Positions 25,268-32,956 of a stretch of 37,701 nucleotides of DNA are shown here, in pieces. The translations under genes and the position numbers were made by a program. How positions within the stretch are numbered: the stretch's first letter is position 1; each line of letters begins with the position of its first letter. The notes beneath the pieces were generated by a model. It was not told where the DNA came from. It saw nothing but the letters and a program-made list of their open reading frames with translations, and searched no databases. This DNA comes from an uncultured Lachnobacterium sp. (lineage in GTDB: Bacteria > Bacillota > Clostridia > Lachnospirales > Lachnospiraceae), in contig URLU01000003.1 in NCBI GenBank assembly GCA_900548765.1, positions 1-37,701 of the forward strand, in the 5' to 3' direction.

Positions 25268-25856
25268 GGTCATAAATAGAAAAAGCATCTTCCTTATCGC
25301 CTGTGCCTGCGTACTAGCAATTGGTGGACTGGCATGGTATATGATAAAGTCCGGTCAAAGCAAGGATAAGTTACAGAGGGTAAGCTGCCAGATAGAAAAT
25401 AGTTTTGACACCGGTACAGCCGAGGCTAATTGGAAAGACACCCTAAAGGAGCAGGAGTTAAGCTGTGTATTCTGGATTGATTCAGGAAAAAAGAATATCG
25501 AGAACACAGATTACCATAAAAGCCTGATAGCGAAAACGATAGTGGTCTGCGGTAACTCAGCAATCCTTTTCCCGGATGAAAATTATGTGAGTGAGGAGGG
25601 TTATTGCCTCTTGGGAAAGGAAGTGGCAGTGAAACTATTCGGAAGTACATCCGTAAACGGCAGGAGCATCTATGTGGATGGAAAGGAGTACAGCGTTGCA
25701 GGAGTCCTAAAGGAACAGAAGGATATTGCGGTAATAGCGTCAGACGAGGGGATATTTCAGAATGTCAGTTATCTGTATCATAATGATTTTGAAAAAGGTA
25801 AAAATCTACAGATAATAGAAAGCCTTTGCGGTAGCAGACTGTCAGAATCTAATTAG
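25254..25856 (+). CDS. Single-pass protein resembling the MacB periplasmic core domain
   Basis: A 200-residue protein with one N-terminal membrane segment (about 10-31, SIFLIACACVLAIGGLAWYM) and an extracellular domain. The stretch LLGKEVAVKLFGSTSVNGRS followed by IYVDGKEYSVAGVLKEQKD closely resembles the core extracellular domain of MacB/FtsX-type permeases, where it precedes the three C-terminal membrane helices. Those helices and the ATPase are absent, and the protein ends at a terminator, so this is a stand-alone version rather than a frameshifted permease. The ATG at 25254 follows AAGGAGGT and overlaps the adaptor gene. It probably acts with the adaptor; function unknown. Confidence 0.68.
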   Translation: MRMNKVINRKSIFLIACACVLAIGGLAWYMIKSGQSKDKLQRVSCQIENSFDTGTAEANWKDTLKEQELSCVFWIDSGKKNIENTDYHKSLIAKTIVVCGNSAILFPDENYVSEEGYCLLGKEVAVKLFGSTSVNGRSIYVDGKEYSVAGVLKEQKDIAVIASDEGIFQNVSYLYHNDFEKGKNLQIIESLCGSRLSESN

Positions 25857-25873
25857 ATTCTGGCAGTTTTTTT
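25839..25873 (+). terminator. Strong Rho-independent terminator of the transporter operon
   Basis: CTGTCAGAATCT (25839-25850), loop AATT, AGATTCTGGCAG (25855-25866), then seven T. The 12-bp stem has one G-U pair. The stop codon of the last gene lies in the hairpin. Confidence 0.93.
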
Positions 25874-25964
25874 ATATTACTGATAGATTGCCATTATATA
25901 ATTCGTAGTATAAAGTGTAATTACAAAACATCCCGGATGCATCCAGGGAAGGATGGAGAAAATT

Positions 25965-26516
25965 ATGAAAATAGGAGAAAAAAATTATATAAAGCAGCTA
26001 AGGCTTCATAACGAAAAAGCTCTTGCTTATGTGATTGATGAGTATGGAGGGTTACTGATGTCGGTAATTCGCAAGCATCTCTTTTATCTGCCAGAGCGGC
26101 AGGAGGAATGTTTTGATGATGTGCTGTTAAAAATCTGGCAGAACATAGACAGCTTTGATGAGACCAAAAACACCTTTAAAAACTGGGCTGCGGCGGTAGC
26201 AAAGTATCAGGCGATTGATTACTTAAGGAGCTATCAGAGAGAGGCTCAAACAGTAAATATTGAGGACATGGTGATAGTCCATGAGGATAAGACCCTTGCC
26301 CAGATAGTAGACAGGGAAATATCGCAGGAGGTCGAACAAATGCTGTCCTGTTTGAAACCGAAAGACAGAGACCTGTTTTACAAGCTTTATGTCGAGGAAA
26401 AAACCATGGGGCAGGTAAGTGTCGAAACCGGGATGAAGCAGGAGGTTATATACAACAGGCTGTCCCGCGGCAAAAAGAAACTCCGCCAGAATATATTAGA
26501 AGAGAGAGGGGCATAA
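25965..26516 (+). CDS. ECF-type sigma-70 family factor
   Basis: A 183-residue sigma factor with region 2 (about 12-85; LLMSVIRKHLF, ECFDDVLLKIWQNIDSFD, FKNWAAAVAKYQAIDYLRSYQR, the -10 recognition helix) and region 4 (about 120-180; LKPKDRDLFYKLYVEEKTMG, then GMKQEVIYNRLSRGKKKLRQ, the helix-turn-helix for -35). Regions 1 and 3 are missing, as in ECF factors. ATG 25965 has GGAG 6 bases upstream; ATG 25953 directly abuts a GGAAGG and is less likely. The next gene, a DUF4179 protein starting 4 bases after the stop, is the expected membrane-bound anti-sigma partner. Confidence 0.88.
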   Translation: MKIGEKNYIKQLRLHNEKALAYVIDEYGGLLMSVIRKHLFYLPERQEECFDDVLLKIWQNIDSFDETKNTFKNWAAAVAKYQAIDYLRSYQREAQTVNIEDMVIVHEDKTLAQIVDREISQEVEQMLSCLKPKDRDLFYKLYVEEKTMGQVSVETGMKQEVIYNRLSRGKKKLRQNILEERGA

Positions 26517-26519
26517 ATC

Positions 26520-27668
26520 ATGGGAAAAAATATTTATGAGCTTTTAAATGATGTTGTGATAAATGAGAAAGAATACGAGCAGACAGAATTTAGTGATTTT
26601 GATAAGGCACGCAGTAAACAGAGGGTATTGAGAAAGGTGAGGGCACTTGAGATGAAAAATAAGAAAAAAGGCAGAGGAAAAGCAGTTGCAGCCGCAGCGG
26701 CAGCCTGCGCAGTTGTAATCGGAGCAGTAGGCTTTACAAATCCTGCGCTGGCAGATGTGGTATACAGCAACACTATAGGAAAGCTGATTGAAAATAAAAT
26801 AGGAACCAAGGATGAAAACGAGGCAAACATATATAAGACTGTAGCCCAGAACTCACTCACAGCAGAGGAGGAAGTGGAAAAGAGTCAGAAGGCTGATGAA
26901 TATAATACCAGCGCTGAGTCAGGCGGAGTCACTGTATCGATTTCAGATATATACTGTGACGGATATGTAATCTACTACACCGCAGTCCTGCAGACAGATG
27001 ATGAGGGCTTAAATCAGGCAGACTTTATAACCGCAGAAAAGGGAGCAGAAGCCCTTACAGTAAATGGAAATGAGGCTGGCGGTGTCATGATGGGCTTTGA
27101 GAGAGCATCTGACGGAAGCTATGTGAAGTCAGGAGAGATAGACTTAATCGGCTTTGGCAGTGATGGAGATACAGAGGATTATTCAAAGGCAGATTCTCTG
27201 GAAATAGAGTATGTCATAACTAACCTGACAGGCTACAAGGATGATGAATGGGAGGACAACGGCGATTATGTGAGTACAGCTTCTGTGGATGGGGACTGGA
27301 CACTTAGATTCCCGGTTACGGTTGACCGCTCAGAGAATGTGACCTATGACCTTAATAAGGAAGACAATGGTGTAAAGCTCTGCAATGTGGTAAAGACCAA
27401 AGCAGGACTGGTGCTTACAATCGAGACACCTGATTTTACCCAGGCACCATACAATGACCCTTATAATGACCCGGAGATGTCAGTGGTTGACGAAAACGGA
27501 AATGCCTTACAGTGGTTCACAGGCGGTATATCTCAGGAAAATGAAGACGGAAGTGCTGTATACAAAATCATGGTACTTTATGAGGGACAGACCAATCTCA
27601 GCTTGGAAGTGACAAGCAGGGACGAAGAACAGAGGGAGATTGCGTCAATTCCATTTGAAATTAAATAA
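26520..27668 (+). CDS. DUF4179-type membrane protein, probable anti-sigma factor
   Basis: A 382-residue protein with a cytoplasmic N-terminus of about 50 charged residues (ELLNDVVINEKEYEQTEFSD), one membrane segment (about 56-74, AVAAAAAACAVVIGAVGF) and a large extracellular part opening with the NPALADV segment typical of DUF4179. The outer part is strand-rich and acidic. In Firmicutes such proteins are encoded directly after ECF sigma genes and are thought to hold the sigma factor inactive until an envelope signal; that role here rests on gene order. Starts at ATG 26520 with a GAGAGG site. Confidence 0.8.
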   Translation: MGKNIYELLNDVVINEKEYEQTEFSDFDKARSKQRVLRKVRALEMKNKKKGRGKAVAAAAAACAVVIGAVGFTNPALADVVYSNTIGKLIENKIGTKDENEANIYKTVAQNSLTAEEEVEKSQKADEYNTSAESGGVTVSISDIYCDGYVIYYTAVLQTDDEGLNQADFITAEKGAEALTVNGNEAGGVMMGFERASDGSYVKSGEIDLIGFGSDGDTEDYSKADSLEIEYVITNLTGYKDDEWEDNGDYVSTASVDGDWTLRFPVTVDRSENVTYDLNKEDNGVKLCNVVKTKAGLVLTIETPDFTQAPYNDPYNDPEMSVVDENGNALQWFTGGISQENEDGSAVYKIMVLYEGQTNLSLEVTSRDEEQREIASIPFEIK

Positions 27669-27676
27669 TGAGATTT

Positions 27677-27716
27677 AAAAGTTGTCACATTAAATTGTAT
27701 ATGTGACAACTTTTTT
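27677..27716 (+). terminator. Strong Rho-independent terminator of the sigma/anti-sigma operon
   Basis: AAAAGTTGTCACAT (27677-27690) and ATGTGACAACTTTT (27701-27714) form a perfect 14-bp stem around a 10-base loop, running into a T6 tract. The symmetrical A/T ends could also work leftward. Confidence 0.93.
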
Positions 27717-27846
27717 GTCTTTATTGTGGAATTATTTTATCAGATATATTTACTAAAAAGACAATATATGATAGTCTATTTATAAATTATATACAATATT
27801 TAGAGAAAAATATATGTGAAGAATACTTCCAAAACAGGAGGGAATT

Positions 27847-29298
27847 ATGAAAAAAATACTGTTTGTTGCTTCAGAGTGCGTTCCATTTATCAAGACAGGT
27901 GGACTTGCTGATGTTTGTGGAGCCTTACCCAAGGAATTTGACAAGAAATACTGGGATGTGCGTGTGGTAATACCTAATTATAGCTGTATTCCTGCAAAGT
28001 ACAGAGACCAATTTGAGTATGTGACCCATTTTTATATGAGCGCAGGAAATTACATACAGAATAAGTATGTCGGGGTCTTAAAGTATGAGCTTGACGGCGT
28101 GACTTATTATTTTATTGATAATCAGGAATATTTTACCTGTAACTCTCCTTATGGAGATATCAGATATGATATTGAAAAGTTTGTATTTTTTGATAAGGCA
28201 GTATTGTCAATGCTTCCACTTATTGATTTCAGACCTGACATTATCCATTGTCATGACTGGGAAACAGGACTTGTACCGGTTTACTTAAAGAATGAGTTTG
28301 CGGCTGGTCCCTTCTTCTGGAGTGTTAAATCAATTATCACAATACACAACCTTAAGTTCCAGGGAGTATGGGATACAAAGACCATGCAGGGGCTTACAGG
28401 ATTCCCAAGTAATTTATTCACACCAGATAAGCTTGAGTTTAAGAAGGACGCCAATATGCTTAAGGGTGGACTTGTTTACGCTGATTACATCACCACAGTC
28501 AGCGATACTTACGCAAATGAAATACAGACAGACTATTATGGTGAGGGCTTAAATGGTTTATTGTCTGCAAGGCATTTTGATATGCAGGGAATAGTAAATG
28601 GTATCGATTATAATGCATATAATCCTGAGACAGATGAAAAAATATATTACCATTATAATGCCGAGAATTTCCGTAAAAATAAATCAGTAAACAAGACAAG
28701 GCTTCAGGAAGAACTGGGACTTGCAGTTGACAAGAAGAAATACATGATTGGTCTTATTTCAAGACTTACAGACCAGAAGGGACTTGACCTCATCAATTAT
28801 GTAATGGACAGACTGGTGGACGATTATACCCAGCTTGTTGTAATCGGAACAGGAGACCCGCAGTATGAGAATATGTTCAGACATTATGCCTGGAAATATC
28901 CGGACAGGGTATCTGCAAATATCTGTTATTCAGATGATCTGGCTCATAAGCTCTATGCAGCGGCAGATGCTTTCCTTATGCCGTCGAGATTTGAACCATG
29001 TGGACTGACCCAGCTTATATCATTCAGATATGGAACAGTGCCAATTGTCAGGGAGACAGGTGGACTTAAGGACACTGTAAAGCCATTTAATGAGTATGAA
29101 AATACAGGAGACGGATTCTCTTTCACCAATTATAATGCAGATGAGATGCTTGACATTATCAATTACTCTAAGCATATTTATTATGACCGCAAGCGTCAGT
29201 GGAACCAGATGATTGACAGGGGCATGGCTAATGATTTCTCTTGGAATGCGTCTAAGTTCAGGTATGAGGGGCTTTATAATTACCTTATTGGGGAATAA
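27847..29298 (+). CDS. glgA: Glycogen synthase (ADP-glucose, GT5 family)
   Basis: Transfers glucose from ADP-glucose to the non-reducing end of an alpha-1,4-glucan. The 483-residue protein has the N-terminal KTGGLADV motif (Lys16, contacting ADP-glucose), HCHDWETGLVPVYL (substrate His/Asp), IGLISRLTDQKGLDL at the start of the second Rossmann half, and the C-terminal PSRFEPCGLTQL with the catalytic glutamate, plus RETGGLKDTV. Length and motif order match bacterial GlgA. The ribosome site is CAGGAGG. The gene stands alone between two strong terminators, so glycogen genes are not clustered here. No confident promoter could be chosen in the very AT-rich 27717-27830 region. Confidence 0.95.
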   Translation: MKKILFVASECVPFIKTGGLADVCGALPKEFDKKYWDVRVVIPNYSCIPAKYRDQFEYVTHFYMSAGNYIQNKYVGVLKYELDGVTYYFIDNQEYFTCNSPYGDIRYDIEKFVFFDKAVLSMLPLIDFRPDIIHCHDWETGLVPVYLKNEFAAGPFFWSVKSIITIHNLKFQGVWDTKTMQGLTGFPSNLFTPDKLEFKKDANMLKGGLVYADYITTVSDTYANEIQTDYYGEGLNGLLSARHFDMQGIVNGIDYNAYNPETDEKIYYHYNAENFRKNKSVNKTRLQEELGLAVDKKKYMIGLISRLTDQKGLDLINYVMDRLVDDYTQLVVIGTGDPQYENMFRHYAWKYPDRVSANICYSDDLAHKLYAAADAFLMPSRFEPCGLTQLISFRYGTVPIVRETGGLKDTVKPFNEYENTGDGFSFTNYNADEMLDIINYSKHIYYDRKRQWNQMIDRGMANDFSWNASKFRYEGLYNYLIGE

Positions 29299-29321
29299 AT
29301 TTTATATTTTTTCACATACTT

Positions 29322-29350
29322 AGTGCGAGCTGTTTGGCTCGCACTTTTTT
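29322..29350 (+). terminator. Rho-independent terminator of glgA
   Basis: AGTGCGAGC (29322-29330), loop TGTTTG, GCTCGCACT (29337-29345) followed by a T run to 29350. Confidence 0.92.
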
Positions 29351-29357
29351 CTTTATG

Positions 29358-29673
29358 AAATTATGGAATTGGGACGAAGGCACTTTTGGTGTGGAGTTAG
29401 GATATTTTGCCATGATAATTGATTTTTTTTGCCGGGTTACGGACATAAGATTTTCTAAATGCTCTGATGGGGGTATTGGAAATTTGACGCAACCGCTCGA
29501 CATTCGCCATCCATGGCTCAAGTCTCGCTTTCGGCAACGTCCTGTTGCCGAATCGCTGGTAAAGTGTACAGACCATTAAGAAAATCTAATATCCTCCACA
29601 AGGCAGAAAAAATCAATTATCATGGCAGAATATCCTAATTTAAGTTTTGAGTGCCTTCTGAAATTGATAATTT
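29358..29673. repeat. Imperfect 316-bp inverted repeat element (MITE-like)
   Basis: The gene-free stretch 29351-29700 is one large imperfect palindrome. Matching blocks, left arm against reverse complement of right arm: AAATTAT, GAAGGCACT, TTAGGATATT-x-TGCC plus ATGATAATTGATTTTTT, then TGCC, AGATTTTCT-x-AATG-x-TCTG. The outer blocks are at about 29376-29440 and 29600-29660. The centre holds two further hairpins: GCCAT/ATGGC near 29506-29517 and TTCGGCAAC/GTTGCCGAA at about 29530-29552. There is no convincing reading frame. It could be a transposase-free mobile element or a structured RNA gene; it lies directly after the glgA terminator. Confidence 0.6.
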
Positions 29674-29701
29674 TTTAAGTGACACATTTCATAAAAAAAA
29701 T

Positions 29702-29791
29702 GGGTTTTATAAAATAAATAGGTTCCATAAAGTAATTATGTTCCATAAAGTAAATAGGTCCCATAAAGCGAATATGTTTCACAAAGTCAAA
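29702..29791. repeat. Five-copy 18-bp tandem repeat
   Basis: Units start at 29702, 29720, 29738, 29756 and 29774, each 18 bp, with consensus close to ATGTTCCATAAAGTAAAT; the outer copies are degenerate. The array lies 80 bases upstream of the tepA-like start codon and just after the large inverted repeat. The plus strand has no frame across it; the minus-strand frame yields a six-residue periodic hydrophobic peptide judged to be a by-product. Confidence 0.75.
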
Positions 29792-29873
29792 GTAAATAAA
29801 AGCTGCGAAACTGAAATGTAATGTATTAAGCAATTTCAGAGAAAGTATGTGAAAATAAGGAGAGTTAGACAAG

Positions 29874-30755
29874 ATGGCAAATTTTAATAATGAAGCAAAC
29901 CAAAGGAATTTAAAAGAATCAGAAGAAAATCTGAATGATATAAACGATAAAACAAACATAGACAATAAAACAAACATAAACAATGCAAATGATAAAGAAA
30001 ATATAAATGACGCAAATAATCATAATCTCCAAAATAATCAAAATGACAAAAATAGTCAAAGGACAACGGAAAAAAGCCTCACACTGGTTCCAAATCAAAA
30101 TATAGAGGACAGCATCAAGGAGTATGGTCAGGGCATAATCAGCTCCAATGAGAAAGAATACAACATTTACCTTTTGTCCATAATTGGAGAAATCGAGGGG
30201 CACGAATGTCTGCCTCAGACCTCTAAGACCACCAAGTATGAGCATGTGCTTCCTGAGCTTGCAATCATACAGGATGACAAAAAGGTAGATGGTGTCCTCT
30301 TGCTTTTAAATACCATGGGCGGTGATGTAGAGAGCGGTCTGGCTATTGCGGAGATGGTTTCTTCTTTGTCTAAGCCTACTGTTTCTCTGGTTTTAGGCGG
30401 CAGTCATTCTATTGGTATTCCTCTTGCTGTGTCTGCGGATTATTCCATGATTGTGCCTAGTGGTACTATGGTTATCCATCCTGTCAGGCTGAGCGGTACT
30501 GTGATTGGTGCACCGGCTACCTATGAGTATTTCAGGCAGATGGAAAACAGAATACTTGGATTTATTTCTAATCATTGTAACAGCAGGATTGAAAGATTAA
30601 GAGAAATGATGATGAATACAGAGATGATGACAAAGGACCTGGGAACTGTCCTGGTGGGAAAAGAGGCTGTAGATGAGGGGATAATTGACTCTATTGGTGG
30701 AATTGCTGATGCTTTTCAGAAATTATACAGCATGATAGACGAAACTAGGATGTAG
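29874..30755 (+). CDS. ClpP-family protease of the TepA type with Asn/Asp-rich extension
   Basis: A 293-residue protein. Residues about 75-290 match TepA/YmfB-like ClpP proteins: IIGEIEGHECLPQTSKTTKYE, VDGVLLLLNTMGGDVESGLA, VLGGSHSIGIPLA (nucleophile Ser179 by alignment to the ClpP motif), GTMVIHPVR (catalytic His), and VDEGIIDSIGGI. The family has been linked to protein export and spore-related processing in Bacillus, but the exact substrate is unclear. The first 65 residues are a low-complexity Asn/Asp/Lys tract with an 18-bp tandem duplication (29946-29981), absent from typical members. ATG 29874 is the only possible start since a TAA lies 15 bases before it; the ribosome site is AAGGAG. 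Confidence 0.87.
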   Translation: MANFNNEANQRNLKESEENLNDINDKTNIDNKTNINNANDKENINDANNHNLQNNQNDKNSQRTTEKSLTLVPNQNIEDSIKEYGQGIISSNEKEYNIYLLSIIGEIEGHECLPQTSKTTKYEHVLPELAIIQDDKKVDGVLLLLNTMGGDVESGLAIAEMVSSLSKPTVSLVLGGSHSIGIPLAVSADYSMIVPSGTMVIHPVRLSGTVIGAPATYEYFRQMENRILGFISNHCNSRIERLREMMMNTEMMTKDLGTVLVGKEAVDEGIIDSIGGIADAFQKLYSMIDETRM

Positions 30756-30758
30756 GCA

Positions 30759-32060
30759 TTAGATAACTATCTGGGCAAAAAATGAGTTTCCGTCCTCGGT
30801 AAATTCAATGACTCCGCCTATCATTTCCACAAGCTGACGCACATTTTTTATGCCGAAGCCGTGATTTTGGTTATTGCCTTTAGTTGATAATAGTTCTGGA
30901 TTGTCTTGAAGAACTGACTCGCTTATGAAGTTTTCCAGAACGATGTTAATGCCGGCTGCATCCTGAACCAGACTAAGCTTGATGCTGCGCAGAGCCTTTG
31001 GTTCTATCTGCTCATGCTCGATGGCGTTATCTATCAGGTTGGACAATGCAACCATAAGCTTTAAATTGCGATAGTTGTCTGCCAAAGTGATTCTGCAATG
31101 AAAGTCAATATCCGAATCTTTGGCTGACTGTACTTTATTGAAAATTAAGGTGTTAAAGGCAGTGTTGGCGCAATATGCCAAAGGCTCACTTAAAGAAGGC
31201 AGCTCAAGAGTTTCCTTGATGTCAGAGATAACATCAGAAGTGTTATCACCTTCTAACAGCGAACTGTAGGCTAACAGCTTATTTTTCATATCATGACGCA
31301 GGGCTATTATTTCAAGGCTGGCATTTTGAGTGTCTGTTATGTATTTGTTCATATTATCCAACTGCATTTTTATTGCAATATTATCCAGATTGTGTGTGTA
31401 TTGCTCTTTCAGTTTTTTCATAAGATAGAGGGCTATAAGTGTACACACAACACACAATATGCTCATTAAACAGCAGACAAGCCTGGCTATTGCTGAACCA
31501 TCTGAGTGAAAGTGCAGGATGATATATGAAAATACAGAAAATGCAAAGTCAATCAATAAAAATAAAAAAGTGATTGCAAGCTCTAAGATACCATAGTGAC
31601 CGACAGAATCCTTTTTTACTATTTTCTCTGTTATCAGTAAAATAACCATTTCAATCAGATAGAGAGATAAAATTATAGAGGCTCTTAAGAGGCTTCTCTG
31701 AGAAGTTAATTCACTGATTGAAATTTGAAAGCCATATGAAAATAAGGCAAAATAAAGGTTTGATATACACACGGAAAAAATATTGTATATTAATACGATA
31801 AAAGCCTTTATTGCAAGGTTTCCATCAAAACATATGCAGACAACAATATACACAAATAACATGGCAAGCAGTGAAGCGGCTGTACCTGAAAATGGCATGA
31901 TTAAATCATATGTCAGTGGAAGATAGACAACTGACAGAGCAAGGGACAGTTTTTTAAAACTTTTGTTTTTATAATTATAAAAAATATTTGTAGTAAATAG
32001 GATGAACCAATATGAAAAGAGACATCCTAATATTTCAATAACTTCATATAAAATCTGCAT
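30759..32060 (-). CDS. AgrC-like sensor kinase (GHKL family)
   Basis: A 433-residue polytopic kinase. The N-terminal 190 residues contain about six membrane helices, typical of peptide-sensing AgrC/ComD/PlnB receptors. The kinase part has the ALRHDMKNKLLAYSSLL phospho-acceptor segment (the HxxxN pattern), N box LSNLIDNAIEHEQ and G box NHGFGIKNVRQLVEMIGG. The ATG at 32060 overlaps the end of the regulator gene by 17 bases and has GAGGA upstream, so it is translationally coupled; the longer open frame to 32123 is inside the regulator gene. By analogy it senses an exported peptide, and the divergent secreted peptide is the obvious candidate. Confidence 0.9.
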   Translation of the reverse strand: MQILYEVIEILGCLFSYWFILFTTNIFYNYKNKSFKKLSLALSVVYLPLTYDLIMPFSGTAASLLAMLFVYIVVCICFDGNLAIKAFIVLIYNIFSVCISNLYFALFSYGFQISISELTSQRSLLRASIILSLYLIEMVILLITEKIVKKDSVGHYGILELAITFLFLLIDFAFSVFSYIILHFHSDGSAIARLVCCLMSILCVVCTLIALYLMKKLKEQYTHNLDNIAIKMQLDNMNKYITDTQNASLEIIALRHDMKNKLLAYSSLLEGDNTSDVISDIKETLELPSLSEPLAYCANTAFNTLIFNKVQSAKDSDIDFHCRITLADNYRNLKLMVALSNLIDNAIEHEQIEPKALRSIKLSLVQDAAGINIVLENFISESVLQDNPELLSTKGNNQNHGFGIKNVRQLVEMIGGVIEFTEDGNSFFAQIVI

Positions 32061-32766
32061 GATAATATTTCCTCTTGTATTTGAAGAAAACATCCTTGAA
32101 TGTTTCCTTGTATTTCCTTCCAATATTTATTTCCAAATCGTTTTTCAATATAATTGAAGCAGCATCATATTTTTTGATATATTTTAAATTTACCATATAA
32201 CTTTGGTTTACATGAATAATATTTTCATATCTGAACATATCGTAGTAATCAGACAGCTTTCCGCGAACAGTATAGGCTTTTGTGTCGGTGTACAAATTAA
32301 TATAGTGTTTGTCTGATTCAGCATAATTTATGAATTTGATTGGTAAGGCAAGCATGTTTTCTCCATCATTCACTTCAATTGTGCTTTCACAGATACTGTA
32401 ATCCGACAGAAAAGCATTGAGGGCTTCGGGCAGTTCTTCGCTGATATATTCCTTACGGATAAAACGAAGAGGTGAGTATTTGAAGGTGGTATAAACCGCT
32501 TCTTCCATGCTGCTGATGAAAATAATGTGGGCATCAGGCTGCATATCTCTAATGAGGGATGCTAATTCCAAGCCGGAATTTTCTGGCATCATAATATCAA
32601 GTAGAAAAAGATTTGTGTTATTTTTCAAGTCAGAAATAAAGTCAGAGCTATTATCAAAGCATCGAATTGAAATAGCTGTCTTTCTCTTCTCAAAAAATAT
32701 ATTTGTAAGGTCTGTCAATTTATCCAGAAAAATTCTTTCATCATCGCATATAACTATTTTAATCAT
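32044..32766 (-). CDS. LytTR-family response regulator (AgrA/PlnC-like)
   Basis: A 240-residue regulator: receiver domain (1-120) with ICDDE (6-10), the phospho-acceptor aspartate in LFLLDIMMPENSG, and the conserved Lys in IRKEYI; then a LytTR DNA-binding domain (about 135-235; IKFINYAESDKHYINLYT, YTVRGKLSDYYDMF, FRYENIIHVNQSYMVNLKYI). ATG 32766 follows GGAGGTG. LytTR regulators bind paired 9-bp direct repeats about two helical turns apart; such a pair lies in front of the peptide gene and again at the right edge. The promoter is TTATCA (plus 32812-32807) - 17 bp - TATAAT (32789-32784). Confidence 0.93.
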   Translation of the reverse strand: MIKIVICDDERIFLDKLTDLTNIFFEKRKTAISIRCFDNSSDFISDLKNNTNLFLLDIMMPENSGLELASLIRDMQPDAHIIFISSMEEAVYTTFKYSPLRFIRKEYISEELPEALNAFLSDYSICESTIEVNDGENMLALPIKFINYAESDKHYINLYTDTKAYTVRGKLSDYYDMFRYENIIHVNQSYMVNLKYIKKYDAASIILKNDLEINIGRKYKETFKDVFFKYKRKYYHADFI

Positions 32767-32783
32767 AAGCACCTCCACATAAA

Positions 32784-32812
32784 ATTATATACTTTAGACA
32801 GGTGTTTGATAA
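32784..32812 (-). promoter_or_regulatory. Promoter of the AgrA/AgrC-like operon
   Basis: On the minus strand: TTATCA, 17-bp spacer, TATAAT. This segment is not part of the duplicated block. Confidence 0.55.
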
Positions 32813-32821
32813 GGGGCAAAG

Positions 32822-32948
32822 CGTGTTAATTATGCCTGATTTGTGTAGATTGTGCCAAGGATATTGTTATTGAAAACAAAATAGCTATACTGAAAATTGT
32901 AAATGAAAGCCGGCATTCGTTTACTAACAAAAAACAAAAGAAAATGGA
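32822..32948 (+). repeat. Duplicated peptide-promoter block, copy 1
   Basis: 127 bases that recur at 37578-37701. The first 87 bases differ at only three positions; the last 40 have three more substitutions, a short indel and a few changes near the ribosome site. Both copies keep the LytTR repeats, -35 and -10 unchanged. Copy 1 ends at the GGAGG of the peptide gene. Confidence 0.95.
32823..32891 (+). promoter_or_regulatory. LytTR-type direct repeat and promoter of the secreted peptide gene
   Basis: GTGTTAATT (32823-32831) and GTGTAGATT (32843-32851) are direct repeats starting 20 bp apart. They are followed after 12 bases by TTGTTA (32864-32869), a 16-bp spacer and TATACT (32886-32891). The size and spacing match the style of AgrA/PlnC-class operators. 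The site and -10/-35 are fully conserved in the second copy (repeats at 37579 and 37599; TTGTTA 37620; TATACT 37642). Confidence 0.6.
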
Positions 32949-32956
32949 GGTAGGAA

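Noticed and set aside
25857..25964. Promoter of the sigma/anti-sigma operon (TTGCCA and TATAAA)
   Set aside because: The spacer would be only 15 bp and several other AT-rich choices exist, so no site is claimed.
29334..29579. Plus-strand ORF of 81 residues in the glgA-tepA gap
   Set aside because: It begins inside the glgA terminator and runs through the large palindrome; composition follows the repeat, with no ribosome site.
29702..29791. CRISPR array
   Set aside because: The 18-bp units are directly adjacent without spacers and no cas gene is present.
29675..29983. Minus-strand ORF of 102 residues with a six-residue periodic hydrophobic end
   Set aside because: It is generated by the 18-bp tandem repeat and overlaps the true tepA-like start region; no supporting ribosome site was noted.
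32507..32782. Plus-strand ORF opposite the LytTR regulator
   Set aside because: Shadow of a well-supported coding region on the other strand, without a ribosome site.
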